Assembly (NCBI GenBank): GCA_030040525.1
Contig: JASHTN010000150.1
Location: forward strand, 1 to 16,695
Source of the DNA: Gammaproteobacteria bacterium
GTDB taxonomy: Bacteria > Pseudomonadota > Gammaproteobacteria > Steroidobacterales > Steroidobacteraceae
Length of the DNA: 16,695 nucleotides
Direction of reading: 5' to 3'
Below, piece after piece: positions 1 through 6,983 of this stretch. Each line of letters starts with the position of its first letter. Within the stretch, counting starts at the first letter, position 1. Below the pieces are notes generated by a model, which was not told the DNA's origin, ran no database searches, and saw only the letters and a program-made list of their open reading frames with translations. Position numbers and translations under genes: made by a program.

Positions 1-539
1 CTTCCCCACCAATCTTAACGGGAGCTGCGCGGACACTCGGGGCATCCCGTAGATCCCGGGCGCACGATGTGCGCGCTGTCCGCTCGTCGAAGGGCGCGAA
101 TGACCACTTTGATAGTGTGCTATCGAGGGCTGAGTGACGGCTGTTGGCCTATTCTGGTGAAAAATTCCGGGCTTGAGGCAATTTCTTCGCCGGACAAGCG
201 TCGAACGCTGCAGGAACAGAAGCAAATCAAGGAGGACCTGTGCACGTGCCTCTGCCTGCCGCCCCCCGCGGCGTCCTGGTGGAAATCGACGTGATCGCGG
301 TGCGCACGAAGTCGTCATAGTAACCTTCCCGGAAGCGGTCGCTGACAACCCGCAGCAGTGGGTCGACAGCCGTCGTTCGACGTCGAACATCACCTCAGAT
401 CAGCGCCTTTTCATCTTGTTCACCTGAGAATATCGAGTCGATCAGGATGGCTGGGCGCACTCCGCTAGAAGCACTCGTTCGGTGTTGCCACCCGGCTATC
501 CCAAAACCGGTCGTCCGCGCCGCCGCGAATATTCCCGAC
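1..539. other. Region without a convincing complete gene
   Basis: No long reading frame here resembles a known protein. Three things are visible. First, an interrupted palindrome GATAG-TGTG-CTATC lies at 111-124. Second, a perfect 14-base palindrome, GTTCGACGTCGAAC, lies at 375-388. Third, a strong AAGGAGG ribosome-binding sequence (229-235) stands before GTG at 240 and opens a 26-codon ORF ending at 320, which I cannot identify. On the opposite strand a codon-like stretch covers about 230-394 (see separate entry). The region lies downstream of the LysR gene, and I found no clear intrinsic terminator for that gene. Confidence 0.5.
227..394 (-). pseudogene. Possible gene remnant, 55 open codons without a start
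   Basis: Read on the minus strand, this stretch is open between stops at 395-397 and 227-229. It translates to a protein-like sequence containing VDPLLRVVSDRFREGYYDDF, with mostly G or C in third positions. The frame has no usable start codon. A neighbouring frame offers ATG at 390 preceded by GAGG, which would need one frameshift to join this frame. This could be the degraded 5' part of a gene once transcribed in the same direction as the LysR gene. I do not recognise the family. The opposite-strand 26-codon ORF at 240-320 overlaps it, so the coding impression could be accidental. Confidence 0.2.
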
Positions 540-1448
540 TTATCCCTTGATGGTTTCAAGGATTCGCTCTCGTATCCACCGTTGTGCGGGATCGCGATGC
601 GTACGCTCATGCCACGTCACTTGGGGTTCTATAGGTGGCAGCCGAAGCGGAATCTGGACCACTGACAAAGGGTGCGTGGCACAAAGGGCCCTCGCCACAC
701 CGCCGCTCTGAATCAGCACCAAGTCACTGCTTTCCAAGATCTTCGGCACTGCGAAGAGATGCGGCGTCGAATAAGTCACTTGGCCGGCAATCCCGGCCTC
801 CTGCAGTGATCGTTGCAACTGGCCCTCGATCCGGTCGGACCGGGCAACCGCAAGCAGACGCGCCCTCTTGAATTGCACCGGGCTCGGGCGCCTTCCTGCG
901 AAAGGATGGCCATTTCTCACCAGAGCGACCAACTTCTCCCTCCCCGTGCTGCGCGAATGGATACCGGGCCCAGCAGACTGATAGACGCTCACCACGACGT
1001 CTAACGTGCCAGACGCGAGTTGTCCCTCGTAATCGGTAGCGTCGAAAGAATTGATGTGAAAACGCAAGTGAGGCGCCTCCCCGCGCATCAATCTAATGAA
1101 AAGCGGTGCCAGCATGTATTCCGACAGATCGCTGATTCCAATGCGGAACACAGCTGCGGATGTCTTCGGGTCGAAGGCGGCGTGGCTCAAGAGCTCGCCC
1201 AATTGATCCAGAACGCTCCGTATGCCGGGGGCGAGGGCCAGCGCCTTCTTGGTCGCAATCATCTCGTTGCCGGCACGCACAAATAATGGGTCCCCGATCT
1301 CCTTGCGCAATCGCGCCAGCGCATGGCTCACTGCAGGCTGCGACAAAAACACGCGCCGGGCCGCTCGCGTCACATTCCTCTCCGCGAACATGGCGTCGAA
1401 TACGCGCAGCAGATTAAGGTTGAAATTTTCTATATGCACGCCGTGCAT
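540..1448 (-). CDS. LysR-family transcriptional regulator
   Basis: A 302-residue protein of normal LysR-type length. Residues about 11-66 form the winged helix-turn-helix, with the typical run NVTRAARRVFLSQPAVSHAL (25-44) followed by RLRKEIGDPLFVR. Residues about 90-300 form the periplasmic-binding-protein-like effector domain. The C-terminal WHERTHRDPAQRWIRE stretch resembles the NahR/DntR/LinR/NodD-like branch, whose effectors are often aromatic or other small organic molecules; that ligand class is inference. The gene diverges from the SnoaL-like gene starting at 1545 with only 96 bases between them, the usual arrangement for a LysR protein controlling its neighbour and itself. ATG 1448 is chosen because in-frame codons just upstream reach a stop. 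A perfect inverted repeat covers the start codon. Confidence 0.93.
   Translation of the reverse strand: MHGVHIENFNLNLLRVFDAMFAERNVTRAARRVFLSQPAVSHALARLRKEIGDPLFVRAGNEMIATKKALALAPGIRSVLDQLGELLSHAAFDPKTSAAVFRIGISDLSEYMLAPLFIRLMRGEAPHLRFHINSFDATDYEGQLASGTLDVVVSVYQSAGPGIHSRSTGREKLVALVRNGHPFAGRRPSPVQFKRARLLAVARSDRIEGQLQRSLQEAGIAGQVTYSTPHLFAVPKILESSDLVLIQSGGVARALCATHPLSVVQIPLRLPPIEPQVTWHERTHRDPAQRWIRERILETIKG
1434..1448. promoter_or_regulatory. Inverted repeat covering the LysR start codon
   Basis: Seven-base arms ATGCACG and CGTGCAT flank a single C at 1441, a perfect inverted repeat. On the minus strand it begins exactly with the ATG of the LysR gene. It could be an operator for autoregulation or a small mRNA hairpin (6-bp stem, 3-base loop) hiding the start codon. 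The repeat is seen; either role is inference. Confidence 0.4.
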
Positions 1449-1544
1449 TATATCAATGAGTAGATTGCACTTCCTTCATTTCAATACGTGGCCCAACATG
1501 CCGGCATATCGAATCCACCGGCAACCGAACATCCAGAGGAGCAC
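1449..1544. promoter_or_regulatory. Divergent promoter region between LysR and SnoaL-like genes
   Basis: The 96 bases separating two divergent starts must hold both promoters. The 10-base perfect palindrome ATGCCGGCAT lies at 1498-1507, near the middle, and is a candidate LysR-type operator core. On the plus side AGAGGA (1535-1540) is a ribosome-binding sequence ahead of ATG 1545. I could not assign convincing -35/-10 boxes. Confidence 0.45.
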
Positions 1545-1985
1545 ATGGCCATGATTACCAAAGCCACGGGCGACGGCGAAAAGCGGGATCAGGAAATCCT
1601 CCTCTCCATCGTCAAGGAGATGACTGAATCAATGACAGGAGCACAAAGCACCAGGCACTGGGCAAAGGACACGCTTTGGTTTGACATCCCTCCGTTTGCC
1701 TCGAAGGGGGTCAGGCCTGCATTGGAGATGTTCGATCGGGTGTTCGGCACTTTCCAGTCCTGCAAAGTCGACATCCTTAAGGTCGAGACCGTTGTAAACG
1801 GCGACATGGGCGTCGTCTGCACCGTTCAAGAGGTGAAGGTGGTGCTCAAGAGTGGCGATAGCAAGGTCATGCTGGTCCGCGAGACTGACTGTTTCGAGAG
1901 ACGAGACGGTGAGTGGCTGCTCATTCATCAGCACGCCTCCGTCCCGGCCGGAGGAAAGTGGGATGGAAAAATCCTAACGGCCTAG
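1545..1985 (+). CDS. NTF2/SnoaL-like domain protein
   Basis: A 146-residue soluble protein with no signal peptide or membrane segment. Its size and pattern fit the NTF2-like superfamily (SnoaL/ketosteroid-isomerase-like/DUF4440). An N-terminal helix with a WAKDTLWFDIPPF motif (39-51) is followed by strands and an ending ETDCFERRDGEWLLIHQHAS (113-132), the common tail RxxDGxWxIxHxHxS of this fold. Members are small enzymes or ligand-binding proteins, and the substrate cannot be told from sequence. ATG 1545 follows AGAGGA by four bases. ATG 1551, ten bases away, is an equally possible start, and the frame is open further upstream without a better site. The neighbouring divergent LysR regulator probably controls it. 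Confidence 0.85.
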   Translation: MAMITKATGDGEKRDQEILLSIVKEMTESMTGAQSTRHWAKDTLWFDIPPFASKGVRPALEMFDRVFGTFQSCKVDILKVETVVNGDMGVVCTVQEVKVVLKSGDSKVMLVRETDCFERRDGEWLLIHQHASVPAGGKWDGKILTA

Positions 1986-1989
1986 GGAC

Positions 1990-2088
1990 ATGTACAAGCT
2001 CGATGATGTCTCGTCGCTCTACGCGACCTTGGGGAATCAGCGGACCGAAAATAACGCGCGGTCACAACCAGCTGCCAAAGCGGCGTAG
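1990..2088 (+). pseudogene. Short, probably truncated ORF after the SnoaL-like gene
   Basis: ATG 1990 opens 32 codons beginning MYKLDDVSSLYATLGNQ, with strongly G/C-ending codons, then becomes low-quality (RTENNARSQPAAKAA) and stops at 2088. The first 17 codons look like the real N-terminus of a gene co-transcribed with the SnoaL-like gene. The rest looks like read-through into other DNA, and the last 27 bases overlap the 3' end of the opposing kinase-ATPase gene. I do not recognise the family. AGGGA lies only one base before the ATG, so initiation would be poor. A deletion or recombination joint near 2035-2045 would explain it. Confidence 0.25.
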
Positions 2089-5000
2089 GTACAGTCCTTT
2101 CACGAGTTGGGTGACGAGGCAATAGGCAATCGCAATGCCGGCAAGCCACCAGAAGTAGGCTCCCGGAAGCGCCTGCAGCCTGAGAGCCGGAGCAAGCGGC
2201 GAGAAGGGCAGCCAGACGCCGCACGCCACAACTAGCAGGGTCAGCAAAATGAGCGGCAGCGTCGCCGTGCTCTCGACGAAGGGTATCTTCTCGGTGCGAA
2301 TCATGTGCACGATCAGCGTCTGCGTGAGCAGACCCTCCACGAACCAGCCCGATTGGAACGGCGATTGAGCCGCGGGCGAGCTGGCTCCGAAGACGAACCA
2401 CAGGACCAGAAACGTCGCGAAGTCGAACACGGAGCTTACCGGGCCGATACACAGCATGAAGCTCGCGAGGCTGTGCGGGTCCCACTGACGCGGTCGCCTT
2501 ACGAAGTCCTCGTCCATGCGGTCCCAGGGGATCGCAGTCTGCGAAACGTCGTAGAGGAGATTCTGGACCAGCAACTGCATCGGCAGCATCGGCAGAAAGG
2601 GCAGGGCCGCGCTGGCCATGAGCACGCTCAATACATTCCCGAAATTCGAGCTGGCGGTCATCTTGACGTACTTGATGATGTTGCCGAACGTCCGCCGGCC
2701 CTCCATCACGCCGCGCTCCAGCACGAGCAGGCTCTTTTCCAACAGGATGATGTCGGCGGCCTCCCTTGCCATATCGACGCCGGAATCCACCGAGATGCCG
2801 ACGTCGGCCTCGCGAAGTGCAGTCGCGTCGTTGATGCCATCCCCCATGAAGCCGACGGTATGACTGCGTGACTTGAGCGCTCGCACGATGCGTGACTTCT
2901 GCAACGGCGACACCTTTGCGAACACCGTGGTCGATTCAGCCACCAGCGCCAAGGATTCCTCGGAAAGGTGCTCGATCTCGGTGCCCGTAGTGATGCGCTG
3001 CACCTCGAGGCCAACTTCGTGGCAGATCTTGCGAGCCACGACCGCGTTGTCGCCGGTGAGAATCTTTACAGTGATGCCGTGCGTGCGCAGAAGTCGCAGC
3101 GCCTCCGGCGCGCTCTCCTTGGGCGGATCCAGGAAGGCCACAAAGCCCGAAAAAATGAGATTGGCCTCATCCTCGACGCCGAATGCCTTCGGTCCCGGCG
3201 TGATGGCCTTGAAGCCGACGGCGATTACCCGAAAGCCTTCCTCGTTGAGCTCGTCCCGCAACCGCTTGAGCTGCTCGCGGAGGCCTGCGGTAAGCGGCAC
3301 CACGCTGCCGTCATCCTCCGCCTGCGAGCAGATCTGCAGTGTTTCCTCAACCGCGCCTTTGCAGATGAGCAGACTGACACCGCTCGGTTGCCGTAATACC
3401 ACCGACATGCGGCGGCGACTGAAGTCGTAGGGGATCTCGTCGACTTTCCAGAACGAGTGCGCAAGGTCGCGCAGACCAGAGTCTCGCGACCGCTCGACTA
3501 TCGCGCGGTCAATGAGGTTCCTGAGTCCGGTCTGAAAAACGCTGTTGAGGTAGGCGTGTTCCAGAACGCGCGGGCTGCTCCGGCCGCGGAGATCCACGTG
3601 GTGAACCAGGGCGACGTGGTCCTGCGTGAGCGTGCCGGTTTTGTCGGTGCACAAGACGTCCATGGCGCCGAGGCTTTGAATGGCATCCAGCCGCTTGACG
3701 ATGGCTTTCGCGCGCGACATTGCCCGTGCGCCGCGCGCCAGATTAGCGTTGACGATCATGGGCAGCATCTCTGGCGTAAGCCCCACCGCCACCGCGACCG
3801 CAAAGAAGAACGCCTCGACCCAGCGACCCTTTGACAGCCCGTTGATGAAGAAGACTATCGGGACCATCACGACCATGAATCGGATCAGCAGCCAGCTGAC
3901 CTGGTTGACGCCGTGGTCGAAGGCCGTCGGCGGCCGCCGTCCAACCAGCTTCCCACCCGTTGCGCCGAGATGCGTGTGCCGCCCGGTCGCGAGCACCACC
4001 GCTTTGCCCGCGCCACTGATGACGCTGCTCCCCATGAAGAGCAGATCGGACTGTTCGAGGAGGTCGGCGGGTCTGCCGGACCCATCGGCCGGGCGATCGC
4101 GAGTGAGCGATATGCCGGCGGCTTTTTCGACCGGCATCGCCTCGCCCGTCAGCGCCGATTGCGTGACAAACAGGTCCCGGGACTCCAGCAGCCGCACATC
4201 CCCGGGGACCATGTCGCCTGCCGACAGCCGCACAATGTCGCCGGGCACCACCCGCTCCAGAAGGATCTCCGAGGCGCTGTCATCGAGAGCGCTGGGCTCT
4301 CGATCGGCCGCACTCTCATTGTCGGCGCGCTGGACGGTCACCCTGTTGCGTACGAGCTTGCGAAGCGACTCGGCCTGAACCCGGGACTTCCACTCCTGCC
4401 AGAATCGCAGGCTGGTGCTCAGGATCACCATCACTGCCATGACGGCGGCGGCTTGCGGATCGGCGGTGAGCAGCGACACCAGGCCGAGCAGAACGAGTAT
4501 GCCGTTGAAGGGATTGTTGGCGGCATGCCAGACGACTGTCGCCCATGACGGCGGCCGCTCGGCCGCCACCTCGTTTGGCCCAAATTCCGCCAAACGCCGT
4601 TCCGCCTCGCTCCAGGCAAGCCCCTGCGACTGGGTCCTGAGTCGTGCCAGCACCTGTTGGAGCGGCGCCCGTGCGCTTTCGTTCGGGTCGGCGAACAGCT
4701 GGGGAAGAGGGCCGCGCAGCGGCTCAAGGCGTGAGCCAAAGGCCGCATCGGTCGGGACACTGGCGCGTGCCAGCGGAAGTCGTACGCGAAAGATGCTGCC
4801 GCGTCCGACGCTGCTCTCAAGCTCGACCGTACCGCCCATGCGCTCGACGGCCCACTTCACAATCGCGAGCCCCAGGCCGGCGCCGCCATCGGCCCGGGAG
4901 CGTGATTTCTCGACACGGTAAAAGCGCTCGAAAACTCTCGATTGTTGCTCCGGAGGGATTCCCGGCCCCTCGTCCCGCACCTCGACGATCGCATCTCGGC

Positions 5001-5805
5001 TGCTCATCGTTAGGCGCAGCCGAACGGTCGTGCCCTCGCGGCTGTAACGAATCGCGTTCTGCACGAGATTCATCAGCGCCAGTCGCAGCAGCGCCTCGTC
5101 GGCAATGGCAGTGACATCGGCGACCTCCCGCGTCTCGAGAGTCTGTCCTTTCTCCACTGCAACGGGGCTCAAGGAGTCGGCAACATCCAGCACCACATCG
5201 CGCGCGGCGATCGCACTCGGGCGCACTGGCAGCGTATCGTCGTCGGCTTGTGCCAGCAGCAGCAGCCGCTCGATAAGCTGGTTCATGCGTTCGACTTCTT
5301 CCAGCATGCTGCCAATCGCATCGCGCAGCGCGCCGGGCGTCTCGTCACGCAAGGCCACTTCTCCCACCGCTCTGATGGCGGTGAGAGGTGTGCGCAGTTC
5401 ATGCGAGGCATCGGCGCTGAAAGTTCGCAGCTCGTCGAACGAGTGCTCGAGTCGATCCAGCGTTTCGTTGAACACCATAGCCAGCTGGCCGAGCTCGTCG
5501 TCTGGATTGGAAACCGGCAGACGTTCGGCCAGCGACCTTGCGGACAGTAGCCGGGCGCGCTCGGCCATCACGGCAAGGGGCGCGAGCGCCCGGCCGGCGA
5601 CGAAATAGCCTGCCAGGGCAAATGCGCCCGCCCCGCCGGGCAGACCGACGAGGAGTACCACCACAACATCCAGCCGTGTCGTGGGCACCCAAATGCCGCT
5701 CATCAGCGCGAGCATTGCGGCTCCAACCAGCAGCGCGACGCCAGCGCCCGCGTACCAGAGCGCGAGTCGAATCCGCAACGTGCGACGCCGCCAACGGCCG
5801 CTCAC
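2062..5805 (-). CDS. Histidine kinase fused to Mg2+-type P-type ATPase
   Basis: One 1247-residue frame. The kinase half has two membrane helices (about 12-36 and 46-70) separated by a loop of only about 10 residues. A HAMP region (about 70-122) follows, then the H-box SHELRTPLT with phospho-acceptor His135, the N-box around Asn250, DEGPGIP (278-284), FERFYR and GAGLGLAIVK (308-317), ending near 345. Residues from about 380 form a complete P3B (MgtA/MgtB-like) pump: N-terminal domain with AEFGPNEV, LTGEAMPVEK (552-561), VGLTPEMLP, phosphorylation site DKTGTLT with Asp721, KGAVEE, ILTGDN, GDGINDA (988-994) and the MgtA-like QNLLYDVSQTAIPWDRMDEDF region. The C-terminal helices are intact. From 350 to 384 there is no in-frame ATG or GTG; GTG at codon 385 has no ribosome-binding sequence. 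The start is GTG, overlapping the response regulator stop as GTGA, with GAGGA nine bases upstream. A coupled sensor-pump is inferred. Confidence 0.9.
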   Translation of the reverse strand: MSGRWRRRTLRIRLALWYAGAGVALLVGAAMLALMSGIWVPTTRLDVVVVLLVGLPGGAGAFALAGYFVAGRALAPLAVMAERARLLSARSLAERLPVSNPDDELGQLAMVFNETLDRLEHSFDELRTFSADASHELRTPLTAIRAVGEVALRDETPGALRDAIGSMLEEVERMNQLIERLLLLAQADDDTLPVRPSAIAARDVVLDVADSLSPVAVEKGQTLETREVADVTAIADEALLRLALMNLVQNAIRYSREGTTVRLRLTMSSRDAIVEVRDEGPGIPPEQQSRVFERFYRVEKSRSRADGGAGLGLAIVKWAVERMGGTVELESSVGRGSIFRVRLPLARASVPTDAAFGSRLEPLRGPLPQLFADPNESARAPLQQVLARLRTQSQGLAWSEAERRLAEFGPNEVAAERPPSWATVVWHAANNPFNGILVLLGLVSLLTADPQAAAVMAVMVILSTSLRFWQEWKSRVQAESLRKLVRNRVTVQRADNESAADREPSALDDSASEILLERVVPGDIVRLSAGDMVPGDVRLLESRDLFVTQSALTGEAMPVEKAAGISLTRDRPADGSGRPADLLEQSDLLFMGSSVISGAGKAVVLATGRHTHLGATGGKLVGRRPPTAFDHGVNQVSWLLIRFMVVMVPIVFFINGLSKGRWVEAFFFAVAVAVGLTPEMLPMIVNANLARGARAMSRAKAIVKRLDAIQSLGAMDVLCTDKTGTLTQDHVALVHHVDLRGRSSPRVLEHAYLNSVFQTGLRNLIDRAIVERSRDSGLRDLAHSFWKVDEIPYDFSRRRMSVVLRQPSGVSLLICKGAVEETLQICSQAEDDGSVVPLTAGLREQLKRLRDELNEEGFRVIAVGFKAITPGPKAFGVEDEANLIFSGFVAFLDPPKESAPEALRLLRTHGITVKILTGDNAVVARKICHEVGLEVQRITTGTEIEHLSEESLALVAESTTVFAKVSPLQKSRIVRALKSRSHTVGFMGDGINDATALREADVGISVDSGVDMAREAADIILLEKSLLVLERGVMEGRRTFGNIIKYVKMTASSNFGNVLSVLMASAALPFLPMLPMQLLVQNLLYDVSQTAIPWDRMDEDFVRRPRQWDPHSLASFMLCIGPVSSVFDFATFLVLWFVFGASSPAAQSPFQSGWFVEGLLTQTLIVHMIRTEKIPFVESTATLPLILLTLLVVACGVWLPFSPLAPALRLQALPGAYFWWLAGIAIAYCLVTQLVKGLYLRRFGSWL

Positions 5806-6488
5806 TCGCGCGGTTCCTCACGCAGCACGAAGCCGACGCCGCGAACCGTCTGAATGAGGGTGGTGGCGCGACCGTCGTCGATCTTGCGGCGCAGATGAGC
5901 AATGTGCACATCGATCACATTATCGAGCGGAGTCACGCGCTTCGTTTCGCGCCACACGTCTTTCGCGAGCATTTCACGAGTAACCACCTGGCCGGGTTGA
6001 CGCAACAGGTAGGCAAGCAGGTCGAATTCGCGAGAGGTCAGTTCGACGCGGCGCTCCCCGCGGAAGACAGTGCGCGTCTCGAGGTCCAGGCTGAGATCGG
6101 CTAAGCGCCGCCGCAGCGGCTCAGTCGCGGGCGCCCGGCGCAGGAGGGCGCGGACTCTCGCGATCAGTTCCGCAAACGCGAACGGTTTGATGAGGTAATC
6201 GTCGGCACCGCTTTCGAAGCCGAGCACGCGATCGTCCACGGTATCGCGAGCGGTGAGGAGCAGCACCGGGGTTGTTACGGAGCGCGCGCGCAAGGTCCTG
6301 AGCACCGCGATGCCATCTCGGCCCGGGAGCATCCAGTCCAGCAATACGAGATCGAAGGCTTCGGCGGTGAGGAGGGAAAGTCCCTCTTCGCCAGTGCGGG
6401 CGAGCGACACGGAGAAGCCCTCGCTGCGCAAGCCCCCGGCCAGCGCGCGTGCGGTCTTATCGTCGTCCTCGACAATCAGCAATTTCAT
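5802..6488 (-). CDS. OmpR/PhoB-family response regulator
   Basis: A 228-residue two-domain regulator. The receiver domain (1-118) has acidic VEDDD (6-10), phosphorylation site Asp51 in LLDWMLPGRDG, Thr79 in LLLTARD and Lys101 in YLIKPF. The winged-helix DNA-binding domain (about 128-224) has LTSREFDLLAYLL, VIDVHIAHLRRKID and the closing TVRGVGFVL. It resembles the CusR/QseB/PmrA type that pairs with kinases of the family encoded next. The stop overlaps the GTG of the kinase-ATPase gene by four bases, so the two are translationally coupled and very likely a cognate pair. It starts the minus-strand operon and faces the divergent Nramp-related gene, so both sides of the 495-base gap are plausible targets. 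The ATG at 6488 follows a GTGGG sequence about nine bases upstream, a weak ribosome-binding site. Confidence 0.95.
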   Translation of the reverse strand: MKLLIVEDDDKTARALAGGLRSEGFSVSLARTGEEGLSLLTAEAFDLVLLDWMLPGRDGIAVLRTLRARSVTTPVLLLTARDTVDDRVLGFESGADDYLIKPFAFAELIARVRALLRRAPATEPLRRRLADLSLDLETRTVFRGERRVELTSREFDLLAYLLRQPGQVVTREMLAKDVWRETKRVTPLDNVIDVHIAHLRRKIDDGRATTLIQTVRGVGFVLREEPRE

Positions 6489-6983
6489 TCGGTGAGCCCA
6501 CTTTCAGGGATTCTCTGCCGTGGCATTAGCGCCTGCAACGCGACCACCGCCAGAGTCAGTCTCTGAATGAAACTTCAGTTTACTTGCCGGCGCACCCTCA
6601 TTAGATTCTGCATTTAGGCTTGGCAACGCGAGGTCGCCCCTTCATGGGCAGTAGTAGCAGCACGAGCACCAATGGCTGTAGGACGTGCGCACAGCGCACC
6701 AGAGAGCTCTCGGTCCGCTAGCGCACGGCGCAATTCTGCAGCGTTAGCCCGCCGAGCGCGGGAAGCGCGCATGGCCTGGACGTAACCCGTCGGGCAGCTC
6801 CTTCCTCCCTACATCCTTTGACTGGACGGCAGCCTGCCTTAGTCGCGGGCGCTGCGCGTGCGGTCCCGTCCGCGCTGAGTGCATCGGCACCTGGCGTCGG
6901 TCAGCTGCGGCCCGAGGAAATGGCCTCGTCGATGCAGCACAAACGCCCCCGATGGGCCATGCGCGCACTCGAGATTTGAAAGC
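6489..6983. promoter_or_regulatory. 495-base divergent regulatory region
   Basis: This gap separates the two-component operon (minus) from the Nramp-related gene (plus), so it carries both promoters. I see no credible gene in it. Inverted repeats are numerous: CAGAG-TCAGT-CTCTG at 6551-6565, AAACT-TC-AGTTT at 6570-6581, GTGCGC-ACA-GCGCAC at 6685-6699, GAGAGCTCTC at 6702-6711 and CGAGG-AAATGG-CCTCG at 6913-6928. A weak plus-strand promoter may be TTGACT at 6818-6823 with TAGTCG at 6840-6845. I looked for the M-box and yybP-ykoY riboswitch cores by eye and did not find them. Confidence 0.5.
6551..6581. promoter_or_regulatory. Candidate response-regulator operator
   Basis: Two adjacent inverted repeats (CAGAG-N5-CTCTG and AAACT-N2-AGTTT) lie 63-93 bases upstream of the response regulator start, in the least GC-rich part of the gap. 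TCAGT occurs twice in direct orientation (6556-6560, 6576-6580), 20 bases apart, about two helical turns, as expected for OmpR-type dimers bound side by side. Repeats and spacing are seen; the binding role is inference. Confidence 0.3.

Noticed and set aside
4431..4820. Other-frame ORFs inside the kinase-ATPase gene, including 129-residue and several plus-strand frames
   Set aside because: Arginine/serine-rich shadows of a well-supported gene, with no family features or initiation signals.
6489..6983. M-box or yybP-ykoY riboswitch for Mg2+/Mn2+
   Set aside because: Stem-loops are present, but the conserved cores of these classes were not found by eye on either strand. A covariance-model search would be decisive.
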